From assembly GCF_021650705.1 (NCBI RefSeq), contig NZ_CP087138.1, positions 2,232,001-2,296,000 of the forward strand: a stretch of DNA of 64,000 nt, given 5' to 3'. Under the pieces are notes generated by a model. That model searched no databases and was not told the origin of the DNA. It worked only from the letters and a program-made list of their open reading frames with translations. Origin of the DNA: Pseudomonas sp. KNUC1026. Lineage in GTDB: Bacteria; Pseudomonadota; Gammaproteobacteria; Pseudomonadales; Pseudomonadaceae. How positions within the stretch are numbered: the stretch's first letter is position 1; each line of letters opens with the position of its first letter. The translations under genes and the position numbers were made by a program. Of this stretch, positions 57,533-64,000 are shown in pieces.

Positions 57533-59249
57533 CCTGGCGGGCTCCTTTGATCACGGTTGGGGTTTGCTGAGGCGGCATCACCGCCTTGAGCACCTGTTCT
57601 TTCGGGCCATACAGCTGCTGGCGGCCGTTATTGAGCACCAGGATGCGGTCGACCACGCCCAGGATGCTCGGGCGGTGGGTAATCATCACCACGGTACTGC
57701 CGGCATTCTTTAGCGCGCGCAGGGCTTGCACCAGCGCCGCTTCACCGGCCTCGTCGAGGTTGGAGTTCGGCTCATCCAGCACAATCAGTTTGGGCATGCC
57801 GAACAGCGCGCGGGCCAGGCCCAGGCGTTGCTTCTGGCCGCCGGAAAGGCCAAGGCCACCCGGGCCAAGGCGGGTGTCGTAGCCATTGGGAAAACGCAGG
57901 ATCATGTCGTGGATGCCGGCGTGGCGCGCCGCCTGGATGATCGGCTCGGCCGCCAGGTCGCCGAAGCGGGCGATGTTTTCCGCCACGCTGCCGTCGAACA
58001 GCTCGATGTCCTGAGGCAGATAGCCCAGATGTGGCCCGAGGTGCTCGGCGGCCCACTGGTCCAGTGGCGCGCCATCGAGGCGCACGGCGCCGGCGCTCGG
58101 GCGCCAGATCCCCACCAGCGCGCGTGCCAGGCTCGACTTGCCCGAGGCACTCGGGCCGATCACCGCGAGCACTTCGCCAGGCTGCAGCGCGAACTGCACC
58201 CCGCGCAGCACAGGCTCAGGCGCGCCGGGCGGGCCGATGTCCAGCTGTTCGACGCTGAGCGCACCGGTCGGCGCCGGCAACGGCAGCGGCGGCACACGCT
58301 CGGGCTCCTCATGGAGCAGTGCGGTGAGGCGGTGATAGGACTGGCGCGCACCAACGAAGGTCTTCCACGAAGCGATGGCTACCTCCACCGGCGCCAGCGC
58401 ACGGCCCAGCAACAGCGACATGGCGATCATCATGCCGGCGCTGATCTGCCCTTCCAGCACCAGCAAAGCGCCGAGGCCCAACGACAGCGACTGCGCGGCG
58501 ATGCGCACGAAGCGGGTCATGGCAGTGATGCGCGCACTGCGATCACTGGCGTCTGCCTGGGCACTGATCATGTGCTGTTGCAGGCTGTACCAGCGCTGGC
58601 GCAGCGCAGGCAGCAAGCCCATGGCCTGGATCACCTCGGCGTTCTGCAGAGTCGCGTTCACATAGTTGCCGGCCTTGGCGGAATAACCATTGGCTTCCAT
58701 CAACAGCGGGCGGGTCGCCATTTCGCCCCACAGCGCCAGGCCGATCAGCAACAGTGCGACCACCATCGAAAGGATGCCGAACCAGGGGTGAAAGAGAAAC
58801 GCGATGATCATGAACACAGGTAGCCATGGTGCATCCAGCATTGCCAGCATGCCTTGGCCGGTGATGAATTGGCGCAGTTGCGTCAGGTCGGTGAACACCT
58901 GGGCCGGGTTGCCATCGTGGGTGCGCAGGCTGCGGGCGAAGGTGGCGTCATACAGCCGCCCCGCCAATTGTTCGTCGATGCCGGAGCTCATACGAATCAT
59001 CACCTGCCCCCGCAGCCATTCGATCAGGCCACTGATCCAGAACAGGCCCAGGGCAATCACCGTGAGCATGATCAGCGTCGTTTCATTACGGCTGGTGAGC
59101 ACACGGTCGTAGACCTGCATCATGTACAGCGAAGGCACCAGCACCAGCAGGTTGATCACGCCACTGAAGATCGCCAGCGACCAGAACACCTTTCGGTAGG
59201 CCAGCAAGGCGGCATCGATGTCGTTGCGAGGGTCGAGGGAGAAGCGCAT
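57525..59249 (-). CDS. Type I secretion ABC transporter (permease + ATPase)
   Basis: About 574 residues, PrtD/AprD/HasD type. The N-terminal six-helix membrane domain (ALLAYRKVFWSLAIFSGV; ILSMVVALLLIGLALWG) lacks a C39 peptidase. The C-terminal ATPase has Walker A GPSASGKSSLA, signature LSGGQKQRLGLARALFG and Walker B LIVLDEPNSNLDE. First gene of the operon; energises export of the RTX protein encoded at 51.6-54.2 kb. The ATG at 59249 (MRFSLDPRNDI) is preferred over the upstream in-frame start. Confidence 0.93.
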   Translation of the reverse strand: MRFSLDPRNDIDAALLAYRKVFWSLAIFSGVINLLVLVPSLYMMQVYDRVLTSRNETTLIMLTVIALGLFWISGLIEWLRGQVMIRMSSGIDEQLAGRLYDATFARSLRTHDGNPAQVFTDLTQLRQFITGQGMLAMLDAPWLPVFMIIAFLFHPWFGILSMVVALLLIGLALWGEMATRPLLMEANGYSAKAGNYVNATLQNAEVIQAMGLLPALRQRWYSLQQHMISAQADASDRSARITAMTRFVRIAAQSLSLGLGALLVLEGQISAGMMIAMSLLLGRALAPVEVAIASWKTFVGARQSYHRLTALLHEEPERVPPLPLPAPTGALSVEQLDIGPPGAPEPVLRGVQFALQPGEVLAVIGPSASGKSSLARALVGIWRPSAGAVRLDGAPLDQWAAEHLGPHLGYLPQDIELFDGSVAENIARFGDLAAEPIIQAARHAGIHDMILRFPNGYDTRLGPGGLGLSGGQKQRLGLARALFGMPKLIVLDEPNSNLDEAGEAALVQALRALKNAGSTVVMITHRPSILGVVDRILVLNNGRQQLYGPKEQVLKAVMPPQQTPTVIKGARQDG

Positions 59250-59567
59250 AGGGGCACCTGAAGTCCGAATCGGCACATGTGACCGTGGAAGTTCCGTTTC
59301 ATTCCGCCATCATGGCGAAGTCCCATCACCGGCTCGAAATCGCCGGGGAACAACAGGTTGGCGGCCGAGAAGGCCCGAACGCGACCCTAACGCCATTGCA
59401 CTGACGCAGCCAGATGCAGCCGACGAAGGGCGGCAAAGTTATGCAGCGGGGCGGCAAACGGTTGCCGGCCACGTCGCTCGAAAGGCCCGCAAACCCTTGC
59501 AGGGCTTGGCTTTGAAAGGTTGGCTCAGGCTTTGCTACAGGCTGCTGATCATCAAGGAGAACCGCGC
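59250..59567. other. Divergent promoter region of the secretion operon and the 59568 gene
   Basis: 318 bases without a gene. The right end carries a sigma-54-like promoter and AAGGAG ribosome site for the gene at 59568. No repeat or RNA gene is recognised. Confidence 0.5.
59520..59536 (+). promoter_or_regulatory. Sigma-54 (RpoN) -24/-12 promoter candidate
   Basis: TTGGCTCAGGCTTTGCT has the GG and GC doublets separated by exactly ten bases with T-rich flank before GC, as in the TTGGC-N-TTGCW consensus. It lies 32 bases before the ATG at 59568, leaving room for the start site and the AAGGAG element. Confidence 0.4.
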
Positions 59568-60017
59568 ATGAGCATTACCGATATCAGCAAGGTCCTGCGG
59601 GTCAGCAGCCTGACCGGAAACCGCAAAACGGACGACAACGACAGCACCACGGGCGCAACGGCAGAGTTCGCTGCATTGATGTCCATGACCCCGGCACAAC
59701 GCATGCGGGCCCTGATTCTAGAGCAGTTGGGGCTGAGTGAAGATTCATTACGAAAAATGCCGGTTGATCAGCGCGCCCAGATCGAAAACAAGATCGCGCA
59801 GATCATGAAAGAGAAGCTCGGCATCAAGGATGAGCAGACGGCCAGCACTGCTAACGGCATCGAAACAGAAGCGGCCAGCACCAGTAGCACTGTGGTGGCG
59901 AGTGTGGCTGCGAGCGCTGGAAGTGGAGGCACCGCCAACGCCGGCAGTGACGGGAAGCCCGCCACCGACCAGGCAGAGCGCCTGCTGGCGATGATTCGGC
60001 ACTCGGCGCTCGGTTGA
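59568..60017 (+). CDS. Small cytoplasmic protein of unknown function
   Basis: 149 residues. An ordered, probably helical centre (MTPAQRMRALILEQLGLSED, VDQRAQIENKIAQIMKEKLG) is followed by a Ser/Thr/Ala/Gly-rich low-complexity linker and a short C-terminal helix (DQAERLLAMIRHSAL). No signal sequence or catalytic motif. Convergent with cysG. I do not recognise a named family. Confidence 0.65.
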   Translation: MSITDISKVLRVSSLTGNRKTDDNDSTTGATAEFAALMSMTPAQRMRALILEQLGLSEDSLRKMPVDQRAQIENKIAQIMKEKLGIKDEQTASTANGIETEAASTSSTVVASVAASAGSGGTANAGSDGKPATDQAERLLAMIRHSALG

Positions 60018-60029
60018 GCGCCGCGCCCT

Positions 60030-61422
60030 TCAGGAAAGCTCTGCGCCTTCGAACCAGGCGAGCTTCTCGCGCAGGGTAACCACTTCGCCCACGATCACCA
60101 GCGTGGGTGCGTGCACTTCGTGCTCGGCCACCAGCGCCGGCAGGTTGCCCAAGGTGCCGGTGAACACCCGCTGGTGTGCGGTGGTGCCCTGCTGAATCAG
60201 CGCCGCCGGGGTATCGGCCGCGCGGCCATGGCGGATCAGCCCTTCACAGATCGCCGGCAACCCTACCAGCCCCATGTAGAACACCAGGGTCTGCGCCGGG
60301 GCGACCAGGTCACGCCACGGCAGGTCGGTGGTGCCGTCCTTCAGGTGGCCGGTGATGAAACGAACCGATTGGGCGTGGTCACGATGAGTCAGCGGAATGC
60401 CCGCGTAGGCCGCACAGCCGCTGGCCGCCGTGATACCGGGCACTACCTGGAAAGGGATGCCGTGGGCGGCCAGCTCTTCGATTTCCTCGCCACCACGGCC
60501 GAAGATGAACGGGTCGCCGCCCTTGAGCCGCACTACACGCTTGCCTTGCTGCGCCAGCTGCACCAGCAACTGATTGATCTCACCTTGCGGCACCGCATGC
60601 TCGGCGCGCCGCTTGCCGACATAGATGCGCTCGGCATCGCGGCGGCACAGGTCGATGATCGACGGCGCGACGAGGCGGTCGTACAGCACCACATCGGCCT
60701 GCTGCATCAGCCGCAATGCGCGGAAAGTCAGCAGGTCGGGGTCACCCGGCCCGGCACCGACGAGGTACACCTCGCCCGGCGCATGGGGCGGCGCGCCTTC
60801 GACACGTTCGGCGAGCAGCCGTGCGGCCTCCTCGGCCTGCCCGGCCAGCTGGCGATCCGCGACCGGCCCCTGAAACACCTCTTCCCAGAATGCGCGGCGC
60901 TGGTTGGTGTTCGGGATACAACTGCTTGACCCGGTCACGAAAACGCGCAGCCAGCGCCGCCAGCTCGCCGTAGCGCGCTGGAATCCACGCTTCGAGCCGA
61001 GCGCGGATCAGCCGCGCCAGTACTGGCGCGTCGCCGCCGCTGGACACCGCCACCACCAAGGGGGAGCGATCGACGATCGCCGGGAAGATCACCGAGCACA
61101 GCGCCGGCGCATCCACCACGTTGACCGGCACGCCGCGCCGGTGCGCCTCCGCTGAGACCTGTGCGTTGAGCTCGGTGTCGTCGGTGGCGGCGATCACCAG
61201 TTGGCAACCGTCCTGGTCCGCGTGCTGATAGCCCCGCAACACCCCGTGACCGCCCTGCTCGGCCAGCAACTGCGCCAGCTGGGGCTCGATCTCGGGTGCT
61301 ACCACACGCAATCGCGCACCGGCATTGGCCACCAGGCGTGACTTGCGCAGCGCGATTTCACCGCCCCCGACGACCAGCACCTGGCGCCCGGCAAGGGCGT
61401 GAAACAACGGCAGGTATTTCAT
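60030..61422 (-). CDS. cysG: Sirohaem synthase (single frameshift)
   Basis: Trifunctional enzyme making sirohaem from uroporphyrinogen III. The N-terminal precorrin-2 dehydrogenase/ferrochelatase domain ([30 protein letters not shown]) is followed by a C-terminal uroporphyrinogen methyltransferase ([54 protein letters not shown]). The frame breaks at about 60915; removing one C restores [19 protein letters not shown] and 463 residues. It abuts serS. Confidence 0.95.

Positions 61423-64000
<2,578 letters not shown>

Overview
The window reads as chromosome of a Pseudomonas of the P. putida group. The sequence is GC-rich throughout, coding is dense, and the families are typical of that group: catR/catBC, antABC, MocR and MHS-type proteins, and the orders pdxB-tusA-rlmM-acnA and rarA-serS-cysG. 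No tRNA, rRNA, CRISPR array or prophage was seen. About fourteen genes, including core ones (pdxB, rlmM, cysG, rarA), are interrupted by single-base indels that restore a perfect family sequence when corrected. I treat these mainly as sequence or assembly errors and annotate each gene across its break.

Region by region: 0.2-9.4 kb is ordinary metabolism and transport (two aldehyde dehydrogenases, a secreted hydrolase, a TPR protein, glpT, a LysE exporter divergent from a MocR regulator). 9.4-13.1 kb is an AT-richer accessory patch. It holds an unknown overlapping gene pair, a decayed IS66-type element, a broken ORF, and an SMI1/KNR4 immunity-like gene behind a WHH-nuclease toxin fragment. 13.2-28.4 kb is a catabolic island: catBC/catR, two AraC-type regulators, antABC-catA, a PAS chemoreceptor, and a minus-strand operon of porin, flavin reductase, StyA/IifC-like monooxygenase, short-chain dehydrogenase and a DLH+SnoaL-like protein. 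Together these can be read as a route indole -> anthranilate -> catechol -> cis,cis-muconate -> muconolactone -> enol-lactone, with uptake and chemotaxis functions. This is the most interesting system in the window.

28.5-37.5 kb holds a GGDEF-EAL protein, pdxB, tusA, rlmM, acnA and an MHS transporter. 37.6-45.8 kb holds garD, a lipoprotein, two cation/proton antiporters and a KaiC-like ATPase with a stand-alone receiver. 45.9-48.1 kb is one ORF joining EgtB and EgtD (ergothioneine synthesis). 48.1-51.4 kb holds small proteins, a diguanylate cyclase/periplasmic binding protein pair preceded by a binding-protein fragment, a Nudix hydrolase and a DUF1652 protein. 51.6-59.2 kb is an RTX beta-helix protein resembling AlgE epimerases, a DoxX protein and a complete type I secretion system. 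59.6-64 kb holds a small unknown protein with a sigma-54-like promoter, then cysG, serS and rarA (cut by the window end).

A family of REP-like inverted repeats (core GTGGGAGGCCGGCTTGCCG) lies in three intergenic gaps, near 32.0, 37.5 and 54.8 kb.
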